From Rubinisphaera margarita (GTDB taxonomy: Bacteria; Planctomycetota; Planctomycetia; Planctomycetales; Planctomycetaceae), in the NCBI RefSeq assembly GCF_022267515.1, contig NZ_JAKFGB010000009.1, positions 434,001 to 498,000 of the forward strand: DNA of 64,000 nucleotides. Direction: 5' to 3'. Shown piece by piece: positions 27,040 through 38,596 of this stretch. Position numbers and translations under genes: made by a program. The notes beneath the pieces are model-generated. The model made no database searches and was not told the origin of the DNA. It saw only the letters and a list, made by a program, of their open reading frames with translations. The first letter of the stretch is position 1. The number at the start of each line of letters is the position of its first letter.

Positions 27040-27993
27040 ATGAACATGTCCGGTACCAAACCGCGTATCACTGTCGTCGGGTCCATCAACATGGATCTCG
27101 TTGTTCGTTCCCGCAAGCTGCCTGCGCCCGGGGAGACGATCACGGCTACGGACTCCGTGGAAAGTCCCGGGGGCAAGGGGGCGAATCAGTCCGTCGCAGC
27201 GGCTCGTCTCGGAGCGGACGTGATTCATCTCGGCCGCGTCGGCAGCGACAGCTTTGCCGATCGGCTCATCGACAATTTGAACAATGAAGGCGTGGCGACC
27301 GACCATGTTCTGCGGACGCCGAATATCTCCAGTGGACTCGCCGTCGTGATGGTCGAGGACTCGGGAGAGAATTCGATCGTTGTCGTCCCCGGCTCCAACG
27401 GGGAAGTGACCGCGGTTGATGTCGAACAGCATGCCGAGATAATTCGGCAGTCGGATGTCCTCGTCGTTCAACTTGAGATTCCGCTCGATGCCGTGCTGGC
27501 GGCGATCGATATCGCTCGTGAAGCCGGGGTGAAAGTGATCGTCGACCCGGCTCCCGCCGTCGAAAATCTCCCGGAAGAACTGCTGAGGGTCGATGTGATC
27601 TGCCCCAATCAGTCGGAGGCGGAGATTCTGCTGGGGACGCCGGTCGAATCGGTGCAGGATGCCCGGCAGGCGGCGTGGCAGCTGGTGCGTCGTGGTGCGA
27701 AGAACGCGATTATCACGCTCGGCTCGGAAGGAGCCGTCCTCTGTAATGGCGAGACGCTGGAGTTCCTCGCTCCGTTTGTCGTCGAAGCGGTCGACACCAC
27801 CGCAGCCGGCGACGCGTTCGCGGGAGCCCTCGCCGTCCGCTGGATGGAAACGGGCGATCTGCTGCAGGCGACCCGCTTCGCCTGTGCAGCCGGTGCCCTC
27901 GCGGCCTCCAGACACGGCGCTCAACCGGCGATGCCGCGACGCGACGAGGTCGAATCGCTTCTGCAGCAGCCCGCAAGCACGACGGACAACTAA
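27040..27993 (+). CDS. rbsK: Ribokinase
   Basis: Phosphorylates ribose to ribose 5-phosphate with ATP, in the cytoplasm. It is a PfkB-family sugar kinase: the start VVGSINMDLVV, the ribose-binding PGGKGANQSVAAARLG and the catalytic/anion-hole motif DTTAAGDAFAGAL (Asp base) are all complete, as is the strand VDVICPNQSEAEILLG. Length 317 aa is typical. ATG at 27040 is used; a second ATG at 27046 is an equal candidate. It precedes the ribose-type ABC transporter genes by 41 bases and so belongs to the salvage operon, converting the imported sugar for the pentose phosphate pathway. Confidence 0.93.
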   Translation: MNMSGTKPRITVVGSINMDLVVRSRKLPAPGETITATDSVESPGGKGANQSVAAARLGADVIHLGRVGSDSFADRLIDNLNNEGVATDHVLRTPNISSGLAVVMVEDSGENSIVVVPGSNGEVTAVDVEQHAEIIRQSDVLVVQLEIPLDAVLAAIDIAREAGVKVIVDPAPAVENLPEELLRVDVICPNQSEAEILLGTPVESVQDARQAAWQLVRRGAKNAIITLGSEGAVLCNGETLEFLAPFVVEAVDTTAAGDAFAGALAVRWMETGDLLQATRFACAAGALAASRHGAQPAMPRRDEVESLLQQPASTTDN

Positions 27994-28034
27994 CTCGAAT
28001 CACACTATCAAACAGGCCCTTTGAAGGGGACACC

Positions 28035-29011
28035 ATGAAAACTGCTCAGAGACTTTTTCTGCTGGCCACATTCGCGATGAGCACGGTCCTCGGCTGTGCT
28101 CCGGGCGAGAACGGCGGCAACACGTCCGGTTCGGCGGAATCCGACTCCGGCAAGCCCCGCATCGCTCTGATTATGAAGTCGCTCGCCAACGATTTCTTCT
28201 CGGCGATGGCGAAGGGGGCGGAAGAGCATCAGGCTGCCCATGCCGAGGAGTACGAGCTGATCGTCAATGGTATCAAAGATGAGCGGGACCTCAGTCGGCA
28301 AGTCGCGCTGGTGGAAGAGATGATCGCCGCCGGCGTCGATGCCATCGTGATTGCCCCCGCCGATTCCAAAGCTCTCGTCCCGGCTCTGCGTCGGGCTCAG
28401 AAAGCCGGCATTGTGGTGATCAACATCGATAACCGCCTCGATCAGGAAGTGCTGGAGCAGGAAGGCGTTTCGATTCCGTTTGTCGGGCCGGATAACAAAG
28501 CCGGAGCGAAGAAGGTTGGCGACTATCTGGCGACGAAACTCGCAGCAGGGGACGCCGTCGCTGTGCTGGAAGGGATTCGGACTTCGTTCAACGGTACTCA
28601 GCGGCGGCTCGGTTTCGAAGAAGCGATGAAAGCCGCCGACATCAATATTGTGGCCAGTCAGTCGGCTCAATGGGAAATGAGCCAGGCGAATACGGTGGCC
28701 TCGTCGATGCTGAGTGAGCATCCGGAGATCAAAGCGATTCTGGCCGCTAACGACAACATGGCTCTCGGTGCCGTTGCCGCCGTGCAGAGTGCGGGGCTCG
28801 ACCATCCGGTTCTCGTCGTCGGCTTCGACAACATTCCCGCCGTCCGGGAGGCGATGAAAGAAGGCAAGGTTCTGGCGACGGCCGATCAGCATGGCGACAA
28901 GCTGGCCGTGTATGGCATCGAGTACGCCCTGAAGCTGATCGACGATTCCGACGCTGAGGTCGAAGACCGTGAAACGCCGGTCGACCTGATCACGGCTGAG
29001 GATCTGGGCGA

Positions 29012-29015
<4 letters not shown>
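28035..29015 (+). CDS. rbsB: Ribose-type ABC transporter substrate-binding lipoprotein
   Basis: A sugar-binding protein of the RbsB type, exported and lipid-anchored: signal peptide MKTAQRLFLLATFAMS with lipobox TVLGC (lipid-bearing Cys at residue 21), then a Gly/Ser linker. The fold starts with IALIMKSLANDFFSAMAKGA, the usual RbsB-like first strand and helix, and shows the DAIVIAPADSKAL and VVGFDNIPAVREAM blocks of the type 1 binding-protein family. Length 326 aa is normal. Its stop overlaps the next gene by four bases, so transporter subunits are co-translated. The ligand is inferred as ribose from the neighbouring ribokinase and nucleoside hydrolases. Confidence 0.92.
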
Positions 29016-30543
<1,528 letters not shown>

Positions 30544-30544
<1 letters not shown>

Positions 30545-31527
30545 TGTCGGAACCTGCGAAGTCCTCCCGTCGTTCGGCTCTGCTGGCCTCGGTGCTGCCG
30601 TATGCCGGAATGCTCGGCGTGCTGCTGCTGTTGATCGTGATCTTCAGTCTCAGCAGTCGAAACTTTCTGTCGGCGTCGACCGTCACCTCGGTGCTCAATC
30701 AGATTCCCGACCTGACCGTGATCGCCGTCGGGATGACGCTCGTGCTGATCATTGGCGGCATCGATCTTTCGGTCGGTTCGCTGCTCGCGTTGTCCTCGTC
30801 GATCATGGGCGTGGTGATGATCGATCAGGGCCTGCCGCTGGCCGCGGCGATTCCGGCGAGTCTGTTCGTCGGCGCGTTGTGCGGTCTCATCAACGGATTG
30901 ATCAGTGTGAAGGCGCGGATCCCGTCGTTTATCGTCACGCTCGGCATGCTCGAGATGGCCCGCGGCTTTGCGTATCTGGCGACCGATTCCCAGACGAAAT
31001 ACATCGGCTCCAAAGTCGAATGGATCGGCACCGCGATTCCCGGCCTGGCGATTTCCCCGGCCTTTCTGGTCGCGATCGTGGTCGTGATCGCCGGGCAGAT
31101 TCTGCTCACTCGCACGGTCTTCGGACGTTACGCAGTGGCGATCGGGACGAATGCCGAGGCGGTCCGGATGTCGGGGATCAATGCGGCTCCGTATTCGATT
31201 GCCATCTTTACCATCAGCGGACTCCTTTGCGGGGTGGCGGGTGTGATGCAGACGTCGCGGCTGTCCTCGGCTGATCCGAATGCGGCCGTCGGGCTCGAAC
31301 TGGCGGCAATTGCAGCCTGCGTGATCGGCGGAACGAGCCTGATGGGGGGGCGCGGATCCGTTATTCACACCTTCTTCGGCGTGCTGATTATCGCCGTGCT
31401 GCAAACCGGTCTGGCCCATGTCGGGGCCACAGACCCCATCAAACGAATCATCACCGGCGGCGTGATTGTCATAGCCGTGCTGCTGGATGCCCTTCGACAA
31501 CGAAAGAGAAACTCCCGTGCTCAATAA
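30544..31527 (+). CDS. rbsC: Ribose-type ABC transporter permease
   Basis: Inner-membrane permease of the BPD_transp_2 family (RbsC type), with eight to ten hydrophobic helices. Recognisable segments are TLVLIIGGIDLSVGSLLALS, the conserved ARIPSFIVTLGMLEMARG and GTSLMGGRGSVIHTFFGVL. The start codon overlaps the ATPase stop (TGATG), and the end overlaps the start of the second nucleoside hydrolase gene by 11 bases. It completes a full RbsABC importer. Confidence 0.94.
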
Positions 31528-32563
31528 CACATGCCGATTCCTCGGGGCGCTGCTGTTGACTGGCGTTCTGTGTCAGTCCGTGATGGCAGCCGATGACCGT
31601 CCGGTGCAGGTCATTTTCGATACCGATATCACCGGCGATGTCGATGATGTGCTCGCTCTGGCGATGCTGCACACACTGGCCGATCGCGGCGAATGCGAAC
31701 TGCTTGCCGTCACGATCTCGAAGATCAATCCGCTCACCGGCCCATTCACCGATGCGGTCAACACGTTCTACAACCGACCCGATATTCCGATCGGCGTCAC
31801 CCGCGATGCTCAGGTCCGGGAGAGCAAGTACCTGGACCTCATTAACGAGAAAGACAACGGGGAACTCCGCTATCCGCATGATGTGAGATCGAACGATGAG
31901 CTTCCGCTCGCCGTCGATCTGCTGCGAAAGACACTGGCGGAAGCAGACGATCATTCCGTGGTGCTGGTTCAGGTCGGGCTGGCTGCGAATCTGGCTGATC
32001 TGGTCGAATCGCAGCCGGATGGAATCAGTCCGCTCAATGGTGTCGAGTTGATCAAGCAGAAGGTGAAACTCGTCTCGGTAATGGCGGGAGCGTTCGAGCC
32101 GATCCGGGGCGATGACCATTTTCTGGAAGCGAACGTCAAAAACGGCATTGATTCGATGCAGCGGTTCGCCGCGAAATGGCCCGAGTCGGTGCCGGTCATC
32201 TGGAGTGGATTCGAGATCGGCATCGCCACTCGCTACCCCCGTCGCAGTATCCATCGCGACTTCGACTACGTCGATCATCACATCGTTCGCGAATCGTACC
32301 TGCTGCACAGCGGGCCGAACCACGATCGCCCGAGCTGGGATCTGACGAGCGTCCTGTATGCCGTCCGCCCGAACGATGGTTATTTCGGGCTGTCGGGCAC
32401 GGGCAAGGTCACCATTGAAGACGACGGCTACTGCCGCTACGACGCCGGGGCATCGGAACGGGATCGCTTCCTGACGATGACCGATCTGCAACGAGTTCGA
32501 GTCGTCGAATGCCTCCGCAGTCTGACCAGTCAACCGCCGTTGAAGGGAGCCGGCCATGAATAA
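31517..32563 (+). CDS. Exported nucleoside hydrolase 2
   Basis: A paralogue of the first nucleoside hydrolase in the cluster. With GTG at 31517 the protein begins with a good signal peptide (NTCRFLGALLLTGVLCQSV, cleavage near MAADD); the ATG at 31487 would add ten charged residues and a longer overlap with rbsC. The metal site is DTDITGDVDDVLAL. The blocks LLAVTISKINPL, FTDAVNTFYNRPDIPIG and DLTSVLYAVRPNDGYFGLS line up with hydrolase 1 almost block for block. An AAAGAGA sequence precedes the GTG. It is translationally coupled to the permease gene, tying nucleoside cleavage to ribose import. Confidence 0.88.
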   Translation: MLNNTCRFLGALLLTGVLCQSVMAADDRPVQVIFDTDITGDVDDVLALAMLHTLADRGECELLAVTISKINPLTGPFTDAVNTFYNRPDIPIGVTRDAQVRESKYLDLINEKDNGELRYPHDVRSNDELPLAVDLLRKTLAEADDHSVVLVQVGLAANLADLVESQPDGISPLNGVELIKQKVKLVSVMAGAFEPIRGDDHFLEANVKNGIDSMQRFAAKWPESVPVIWSGFEIGIATRYPRRSIHRDFDYVDHHIVRESYLLHSGPNHDRPSWDLTSVLYAVRPNDGYFGLSGTGKVTIEDDGYCRYDAGASERDRFLTMTDLQRVRVVECLRSLTSQPPLKGAGHE

Positions 32564-33572
32564 GACGCTTGTACTGCAGTTGGCTTTGGGACTCTTTCTG
32601 AACGCGGGAATGCTGCAGGCCGCCGAGCCGGTGAAGGTGATCCTCGATACTGACATGGCCAACGACTGCGACGACGCCGGGGCACTGGCGGTGCTGAATG
32701 CCCTGGTTGATCGCGGTGAAGCTGAGATGCTGGCCGTGGTGACGAACCGCCATTGTCCGTCCGAGGCCTCGGCTGCGGCGGTGGATGCGATCAACACCTG
32801 GTACGGTCACGGCGACACGCCGATCGGGACTGACAAGGATGAATCGAAGACTCCGGACCCGTCGCCCAGTTCCTACACGCCGGCTTTGCGGGACGGGTTT
32901 CCGCACGACACGCCCCCGGACTCAGAATGTTCCGATGCGTTGATGGTGTATCGGAAAAGGCTGGCTGCTCAACCCGACAAGTCTGTGGTCATCTGCAGTG
33001 TCGGAGCGTTGAGCAATCTTGAAGATCTCTACAACTCGGAAGCGGATGAACACAGTCCGCTTTCAGGGCCGGAGCTGATCGCCGCCAAGGTTCGTCTTAC
33101 GGTCATCATGGGGGGCGGCTTCCCGAAAACCGAACGGCCCGAGACGAACATCAAACTCGACCCGGCCGCGGCGGTGACGGTTGCGAATCTCTGGCCGGGG
33201 GAGATCCTCTGGCAGGGGTACGAAGTCGGAAAAGCGATCATCACCGGCGACTGCCTGCAGCACGCGCCCAGATACAATCCGGTCCGCCGGGCGTTCCAAC
33301 TTCGACCCTTCGGAAAGGGCTTCGCGATCGATCACGGCAAGCCGAGCCACGACCAGGCGGCTGTCCTGCTCGCCGTCCGTGGACCGCAGCCTGAACTGTG
33401 GGAAGTCCGCCGCGATGGCCGGGCCATCTTCGATTCCGACGGACACTCCCGCTGGAGTACCGACTGGCGAAAGAAGCACGCCTATGTGATCATCAAAGGA
33501 ACCCCCGATAAGCTGACGCAGCAGATCGAGGAACTGATGATGCAGAAGTCGCGCATCCACTCGCCCGAGTAG
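32556..33572 (+). CDS. Exported nucleoside hydrolase 3 (divergent)
   Basis: A third, more distant hydrolase of the same family. The signal peptide is MNKTLVLQLALGLFLNAG with cleavage near LQAAEP. The metal motif is DTDMANDCDDAGAL, lacking the Gly of the first two. Other conserved parts are AEMLAVVTNRHCPSEAS, AAVDAINTWYGHGDTPIG and DQAAVLLAVRG in place of the DLTSVL block. Its start overlaps the end of hydrolase 2 by eight bases and has a GAAGGGAG ribosome binding site. Divergence from the other two suggests a different base or sugar preference; this is inference. A GC-rich hairpin (33576-33590) follows the stop codon. Confidence 0.85.
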   Translation: MNKTLVLQLALGLFLNAGMLQAAEPVKVILDTDMANDCDDAGALAVLNALVDRGEAEMLAVVTNRHCPSEASAAAVDAINTWYGHGDTPIGTDKDESKTPDPSPSSYTPALRDGFPHDTPPDSECSDALMVYRKRLAAQPDKSVVICSVGALSNLEDLYNSEADEHSPLSGPELIAAKVRLTVIMGGGFPKTERPETNIKLDPAAAVTVANLWPGEILWQGYEVGKAIITGDCLQHAPRYNPVRRAFQLRPFGKGFAIDHGKPSHDQAAVLLAVRGPQPELWEVRRDGRAIFDSDGHSRWSTDWRKKHAYVIIKGTPDKLTQQIEELMMQKSRIHSPE

Positions 33573-33636
33573 TTCGACGGGTGGCCCGTCAGGGGGTATG
33601 CGTCAGCTGTCAGCGTCAATGCAGCAGGACGGACCG

Positions 33637-34242
33637 ATGACCTCTGAAGAACCGAGTACTCCAGACCTCTCTAAACCCCATCTCCCGACCGACCGGGAGC
33701 TGTTCTCGATTGGAGCGCTGACCCGACTACTGCTGTACTTCAACGGCTGGCTTTTCATTCTGACGTACTACCCAGTTGTTTGGTTCTTGCCCAGGCAGCA
33801 AGTCGACAATCCGGAATTCAACTCACTCCCACCGCTGATCGTGTTTACGTTGCTGATGGAAGTTGCGGCTCTCAACGGTCTGCTGATCGTGATCCTCCGC
33901 CGACGACTCGTTCGAGCCCGTAAAACGTTGCACAAAGGGAGAGAAATCTCAGCTGCGGAGCGGGCTGCCCTCACTATACGAACGGATGATCGGGATCTGC
34001 GGATCATCTGGCTCACCGGGCTCATCAACAACGGCGTCATGGCGGCACTCGTCCTGGGGATTGCGGGCTGGCGGGCGATTCAGGGTGAGATCGACTCCTC
34101 ACGCGGCATGCTGCTTGGCGTGGGGCTGGTTGTTCTCTGTGCGGTTTTGACAACGATCCTGTTCCGAACGCAGTTGCGGTCGCTCCGTGTCTATGGCTTC
34201 GCTCTGAAAGCGTGCGGTCCAGATGCCAGGCCGGTATCATAG
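33637..34242 (+). CDS. Hypothetical membrane protein, four helices
   Basis: An unrecognised inner-membrane protein of 201 aa. After a Pro/Ser/Thr-rich start there are hydrophobic segments at about residues 32-52 (LLLYFNGWLFILTYYPVVWF), 65-90 (IVFTLLMEVAALNGLLIVIL), 130-150 and 160-180, with a basic, charged loop between the second and third. ATG at 33637 follows an AGGACGGA sequence; ATG at 33619 and 33598 are in frame upstream. It lies 64 bases after the third nucleoside hydrolase gene, so it may or may not be in that operon. No function is proposed. Confidence 0.65.
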   Translation: MTSEEPSTPDLSKPHLPTDRELFSIGALTRLLLYFNGWLFILTYYPVVWFLPRQQVDNPEFNSLPPLIVFTLLMEVAALNGLLIVILRRRLVRARKTLHKGREISAAERAALTIRTDDRDLRIIWLTGLINNGVMAALVLGIAGWRAIQGEIDSSRGMLLGVGLVVLCAVLTTILFRTQLRSLRVYGFALKACGPDARPVS

Positions 34243-34294
34243 GGGCAGTCTCCTGCCCGCTTCCGGGCTCCATTCTCCTGCTGAGGAATCTCTC

Positions 34295-35014
34295 ATGAAA
34301 AGTCTCGCTCTGAGTGCATTGCTGCTGGGAAGTCTGTCGTTGACGGCTGTTGCCAAAGAGCCGGCCACGAAGCCGGTTTTCAGCGATCAGTTTGAACGCT
34401 CCGAAAAGAACGACCAGAAAGAAGAGGTCGGCAACGGCTGGACCACGAACAGCAAGGGAAGGGCGAAGGGGGACAAACAGGTCGACCTGAAAGACGGAAC
34501 GCTCGTCGTCAACATTTCGCCGCAGGCCGATCACGCCGTGACAGTGAAGCAGGTCCTCGACCTGAGCGACTGTTGCGTTCGCTTTCGTTTTCAGCTCGGT
34601 CCGAAAGATCAGCTCGCCTTCAACTTCAGCGACCTGCAACTCAAGACGGTCCACGCCGGGCATATCGCGAGCATCAAAGTGAATACGAATCGGCTCTCGG
34701 TCGAAGACCAGAAATACGGCACCATGGAACTCGACCGCTACAAACGCCGCAAGGCGGGCGAAGATCCAAAGAAACTGCGGGAAGAGGTCGCCGACTTCGT
34801 GAAAGCCGAGAAGATCTCCCTGGAGCCGGACGTGTGGCACGAGATGGAAATCGTGATCGAAGGCGATACCTGCACGGCGACCGTCGACGGTAAGCATTCG
34901 GTCACTCATCAATCCCCCGGCTACGGCCACCCGGTGAAACGACATGTCGCCTTCAGCGTCCCGAAGAATGCCGTGATTGATGACGTCCGAATCTGGGATG
35001 TGGCAAAGCCGTAA
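34295..35014 (+). CDS. Secreted protein, LamG/DUF1080-like
   Basis: An exported protein of 239 aa. The signal peptide is MKSLALSALLLGSLSLTAVA with cleavage before KEPAT. The mature part looks like a beta-sandwich of the concanavalin/DUF1080 type common in planctomycete carbohydrate-active proteins: it opens with PVFSDQFERSE, includes GNGWTTNSKGRAKG, and has a late strand block WHEMEIVIEGDTCTATVDG and the end AVIDDVRIWDVAKP. The frame is open upstream to 34223 but the signal peptide fixes ATG 34295. A sugar-binding or hydrolase role is possible; no catalytic residues are assigned. It is probably transcribed alone. Confidence 0.75.
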   Translation: MKSLALSALLLGSLSLTAVAKEPATKPVFSDQFERSEKNDQKEEVGNGWTTNSKGRAKGDKQVDLKDGTLVVNISPQADHAVTVKQVLDLSDCCVRFRFQLGPKDQLAFNFSDLQLKTVHAGHIASIKVNTNRLSVEDQKYGTMELDRYKRRKAGEDPKKLREEVADFVKAEKISLEPDVWHEMEIVIEGDTCTATVDGKHSVTHQSPGYGHPVKRHVAFSVPKNAVIDDVRIWDVAKP

Positions 35015-35027
35015 AACAGCCGCATCC

Positions 35028-35203
35028 GGGTGGCCCCGAAAGATTCTTTCGGGGCGGCGCAGCCGTAGGAGTACCGAGTTGGACGGCCTGTTGTGAAGAG
35101 GCTTCGTTCAGAGGGGCAACAAGGGGGGCTGACTTATTAACGTCGCCCAACGGCATTCTCCCACGGCTTCGCCGCCCTGATAGCCAAGCTATCAGGGCCA
35201 CCC
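35028..35203 (+). repeat. Bipartite-hairpin intergenic repeat, copy 2
   Basis: A 176-base element homologous in reverse orientation to 24171-24350. The left end is GGGTGGCCCCGAAAG with its hairpin, then GGCGCAGCCGTAGGAGTACC and GAGTTGGACGGC; the right end carries CCCTGATAGCC and its complement, then CCACCC. Both copies are followed by GGGTGGACT at the same end, outside the terminal palindrome. It starts 13 bases after the stop of the secreted-protein gene. The remaining gap to 35401 holds no gene. Confidence 0.8.
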
Positions 35204-35401
35204 GGGTGGACTCGTTTTCCAGGCAGAAGCACGGGACAACGCCCTCAGGAGCAGACCGCCCTGCTTCCCTTTCTTCATTCTGATGTAACAATCGTTCGAT
35301 AGAAACACGAGGCACGCTCATTCCGTTCTCGGTGTCTCCGTGAGGAATGATCTCCCTCTGAACAACAACAGGCGAGCGACATCCAGCAGGAAGAATCGAT
35401 C

Positions 35402-36382
35402 ATGAAAATACTCGTCACGGGCGGAGCCGGATTTATTGGGAGTCATGTTGTCGATCAGCTCCTGGCAGCCGGGCATACGCCGGTTGTTGTGGATGATCTC
35501 TCGACTGGCTTTGAAGAGAATCTTCCGGTTGGTGTGACGTTTCATCAACTCGACGTCTGCGATGCCGCCGCGCTCGACAGGGTCTTCGCGGAGGAGCAGC
35601 CGGAGGCGGTCTGTCATCAGGCCGCTCAGATGTCGGTCAGCAAGTCGGTCGCCGAGCCGACTTACGATGCCCGTGTAAACATTATGGGATTGCTGACAAC
35701 GCTGGAGCTGGCTTCGAAGCACGGCGTGAAACGGTTCGTCTTTGCGTCCTCCGGCGGCGTGCTGTATGGCGATGTCTCCGAACCGGTTGCCGAATCGTGG
35801 CCCGCCAATCCGATCTCGCCATACGGAATTGCGAAGTGGACGGGCGAGCGCTATCTGGAGTTCTTCAATCGGGAACACAACCTCGAAACGGTCGCCCTGC
35901 GGTATGCGAATGTTTATGGGCCGCGACAGAATCCACATGGAGAAGCGGGTGTAGTCGCCATTTTCTGCCAGCGGATGATCCGGGGCGAATCGACGCGGGT
36001 CAACGGCGACGGCAAGTACATTCGGGACTATGTGTATGTCGAAGATGTGGCTCGTGCGAACGTCCTTTCCCTCACGAAAACCTTGCCGGAATCGCACGTC
36101 GCGTTCAATGTCGGGACCGGATTTCCGACCGATGTGAACCAGCTCGCGGAGCGGCTGCGAGCCCTGAACGAACAGGCATTGCGGGATGCGGGACGTTTAA
36201 CTACCGTACCCGAGCCGGACCACGGGCCTGCCCGGGCGGGCGATCTGCGCTCCAATCTTGTCGACGCGGACCGCATTCGTCAGACGTTCGGCTGGAACGA
36301 TGAAACCACCCTGGAAACAGGCCTGAGTAATACCGTGAGCTGGTTCTCCCGGCAGTATTTCGCAGACGATGAGCCGCGATAA
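35402..36382 (+). CDS. NAD-dependent epimerase, GalE-like
   Basis: An extended short-chain dehydrogenase acting on nucleotide sugars, most likely UDP-glucose 4-epimerase or a relative. The NAD site is GGAGFIGSHVVDQLL (residues 7-21), followed by the DDLSTG pocket and the NVYGPRQNPHGEAG loop; the catalytic Tyr/Lys lie in ISPYGIAKWTGE (Y-x3-K). Length 326 aa fits. It starts a cluster of three epimerase-type genes for surface polysaccharide precursors and lies 48 bases upstream of the decarboxylase gene. The exact sugar cannot be told by eye. Confidence 0.88.
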   Translation: MKILVTGGAGFIGSHVVDQLLAAGHTPVVVDDLSTGFEENLPVGVTFHQLDVCDAAALDRVFAEEQPEAVCHQAAQMSVSKSVAEPTYDARVNIMGLLTTLELASKHGVKRFVFASSGGVLYGDVSEPVAESWPANPISPYGIAKWTGERYLEFFNREHNLETVALRYANVYGPRQNPHGEAGVVAIFCQRMIRGESTRVNGDGKYIRDYVYVEDVARANVLSLTKTLPESHVAFNVGTGFPTDVNQLAERLRALNEQALRDAGRLTTVPEPDHGPARAGDLRSNLVDADRIRQTFGWNDETTLETGLSNTVSWFSRQYFADDEPR

Positions 36383-36430
36383 CTGCTGTGGACCCTCGCT
36401 CGTCAGGCTTCCCAATAACAGCAGAGCGAC

Positions 36431-37381
36431 ATGTCCCATAAAACGATCCTGGTCACCGGAGGAGCCGGCTTCCTTGGAAGTCATTTGTGCGATCGACTGA
36501 TCGAGCAGGGACACGAGGTCATCTGTGTCGACAACTTCTTCTCCGGCTCCAAGCAGAACGTCGCGCATCTACTGAACCACCCCAACTTCGAGCTGATTCG
36601 GCATGACATCGTCCGTCCGCTGTTTGTCGAAGCCGATCAGGTTTACAACCTCGCCTGCCCGGCGTCGCCCAAGGCGTATCAGTTCAACCCGATCAAGACC
36701 ATCAAGACGTCGACAGTCGGCATGGTGAATGTGCTCGGTCTGGCCAAGCGATGCGGCGCCCGTGTGCTGCATACCTCGACGTCGGAAGTTTATGGCGATC
36801 CCGAAGTGCATCCGCAGCGGGAAGATTACTGGGGCAACGTGAATCCTCTGGGGCCCCGCAGCTGCTACGACGAAGGCAAGCGGGTCGCCGAATCGCTCTG
36901 CATGAACTACCACCTCGCCCATCGGCTCGAGGTACGCATTGTTCGCATCTTCAACACGTACGGCCCGCGGATGCATCCCGATGACGGCCGCGTCGTGTCG
37001 AACTTCATCATGCAGGCCCTGCACGGCGAGCCGCTCACGTTGTACGGCGATGGCGAACAGACTCGGTCGTTCTGCTATGTCGATGATCTCGTCGATGGCC
37101 TGATGCGGATGATGAATCAGGACGAGGAACTTGGCCCGGTCAACCTGGGCAACCCGACGGAAAACACGATGAAGGAACTGGCGGAAGCGGTGTTGAAGGT
37201 CACGGGTGCCCAGAGCGGCATGATCCACAAACCACTTCCGCAGGACGACCCGAAGCAGCGTTGTCCCGATATTACGAAAGCCAGGACGCTCCTCGGATGG
37301 GAGCCGACTACGTCACTGGAAACAGGATTGCGCCATGCAGTCGATTATTACCGCGAACGGATTCGAAAGGGTGAATTGTGA
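36431..37381 (+). CDS. UDP-glucuronate decarboxylase (UDP-xylose synthase)
   Basis: Converts UDP-glucuronate to UDP-xylose, in the cytoplasm. It is strongly like the UXS family: [29 protein letters not shown], the family signature [20 protein letters not shown] then [26 protein letters not shown] and the catalytic Y-x3-K in [11 protein letters not shown]. The [18 protein letters not shown] block is also diagnostic. Length 316 aa is standard for bacterial soluble UXS. Its stop overlaps the GTG start of the next gene by four bases. Confidence 0.93.
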   Translation: MSHKTILVTGGAGFLGSHLCDRLIEQGHEVICVDNFFSGSKQNVAHLLNHPNFELIRHDIVRPLFVEADQVYNLACPASPKAYQFNPIKTIKTSTVGMVNVLGLAKRCGARVLHTSTSEVYGDPEVHPQREDYWGNVNPLGPRSCYDEGKRVAESLCMNYHLAHRLEVRIVRIFNTYGPRMHPDDGRVVSNFIMQALHGEPLTLYGDGEQTRSFCYVDDLVDGLMRMMNQDEELGPVNLGNPTENTMKELAEAVLKVTGAQSGMIHKPLPQDDPKQRCPDITKARTLLGWEPTTSLETGLRHAVDYYRERIRKGEL

Positions 37382-38388
37382 GTAAATACCTCGTCACGGG
37401 AGCAGCCGGCTTCATCGGCTTTCATCTGACTCATAAACTGCTGGATCGCGGCGACACCGTGGTCGGCGTCGATATCGTCAATGATTACTACGATCCGACC
37501 CTGAAAGAAGCCCGGCTCGCGAAGTCGAATGCCCGCGAAGGGTTCAAGAACTACAAAGTCGCCCTCGAAGACCGCGATGCTCTGTATCAGGTTTTCAAAG
37601 ACGAGAAGCCGGACGTCGTCGTGAACCTCGCCGCTCAGGCCGGGGTGCGTTACTCGCTGACCAATCCGCACGCCTATGTCGACAGTAACCTGGTCGGGTT
37701 CGTCAACATTCTGGAAGCGTGCCGCCATAACGAGACCAAGCATCTCGTTTACGCATCGTCGAGCTCGGTGTACGGTGCCAACAAGACGATGCCCTTCTCG
37801 ATTCACCACAGCGTCGACCATCCGGTCAGTCTGTACGCGGCTTCCAAGAAAGCCAACGAGTTGATGGCTCACACCTACAGCCATCTGTACGGCCTGCCGA
37901 CGACCGGACTGCGGTTCTTCACCGTGTATGGTCCCTGGGGGCGCCCGGATATGGCGTTGTTCCTGTTCACGAAGGCGATTCTCGAAGGCCGCCCGATTGA
38001 CGTCTTCAACTACGGCAAGATGCGTCGCGACTTCACCTATGTCGATGATATTGTCGAAGGTGTGGTCCGCGTCTCGGATAACGTGCCGCAGCCGAACCCG
38101 AACTGGTCGGCCGATGACGCCGATCCCGGTTCGAGCCACGCTCCGTACAAGCTCTACAACATCGGCAACAACGAGCCGGTCGAGCTGATGTACATGATCG
38201 AGACGCTCGAAAAATGTCTCGGCAAGACAGCCGAAAAGAACATGATGCCGATGCAGCCCGGCGACGTCCCGGCCACCTACGCCGATGTCGAAGACCTCGT
38301 CCGCGACGTCGGATTCTCTCCGGCGACCCCCATTGAAACCGGCGTGGCGAACTTCGTGGAGTGGTACCGCGAGTATTACCAGGTGTAG
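37378..38388 (+). CDS. UDP-glucuronate 4-epimerase-like protein
   Basis: Interconverts UDP-glucuronate and UDP-galacturonate (CapI/GAE-type). The NAD site is [19 protein letters not shown], with the family pocket [17 protein letters not shown] and the [14 protein letters not shown] signature; the catalytic Y-x3-K is in [11 protein letters not shown]. Later blocks [20 protein letters not shown] and [15 protein letters not shown] are typical. The GTG start sits in a GTGA overlap with the decarboxylase stop, so translation is coupled. Both enzymes use UDP-glucuronate, giving a branch point at this operon. Confidence 0.92.
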   Translation: MSKYLVTGAAGFIGFHLTHKLLDRGDTVVGVDIVNDYYDPTLKEARLAKSNAREGFKNYKVALEDRDALYQVFKDEKPDVVVNLAAQAGVRYSLTNPHAYVDSNLVGFVNILEACRHNETKHLVYASSSSVYGANKTMPFSIHHSVDHPVSLYAASKKANELMAHTYSHLYGLPTTGLRFFTVYGPWGRPDMALFLFTKAILEGRPIDVFNYGKMRRDFTYVDDIVEGVVRVSDNVPQPNPNWSADDADPGSSHAPYKLYNIGNNEPVELMYMIETLEKCLGKTAEKNMMPMQPGDVPATYADVEDLVRDVGFSPATPIETGVANFVEWYREYYQV

Positions 38389-38409
38389 TCAGTACAAGGC
38401 GTGGAAACG

Positions 38410-38578
38410 TCCCTTCTCCCCACTTCAGGGGGGAGAAGGTCCCCGAAGGGGGGATGAGGGGGGCGATGAACCAGCGACGTTCCACTCAAGCTGTAATCGA
38501 CGGCCTACAGAGCAGTTTACCCGCATTTCCCCCTCACCCTAACCCTCTCCCCCAAGGGGGCGAGGGGACTTGAGTGTC
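38410..38578 (+). repeat. CCCTCTCCC-type repeat, copy 1 (upstream of DUF559 gene)
   Basis: A 169-base element that begins TCCCTTCTCCCCAC and GGGGGGAGAAGGT, then GGATGAGGGG and GATGAACCAG, and ends with a 56-base block (38519-38574) identical to that at 39062-39117, containing CTCACCCTAACCCTCTCCCC. The ends carry internal hairpins such as CCCCC-AA-GGGGG. It fills the gap between the epimerase gene and the DUF559 gene. Confidence 0.85.
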
Positions 38579-38596
38579 TGGGAGTCAGAGCGGGCG

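Noticed and set aside
38570..38596. TTG start for the DUF559 protein
   Set aside because: Lies in the repeat's right end; ATG at 38597 gives the family-typical start.
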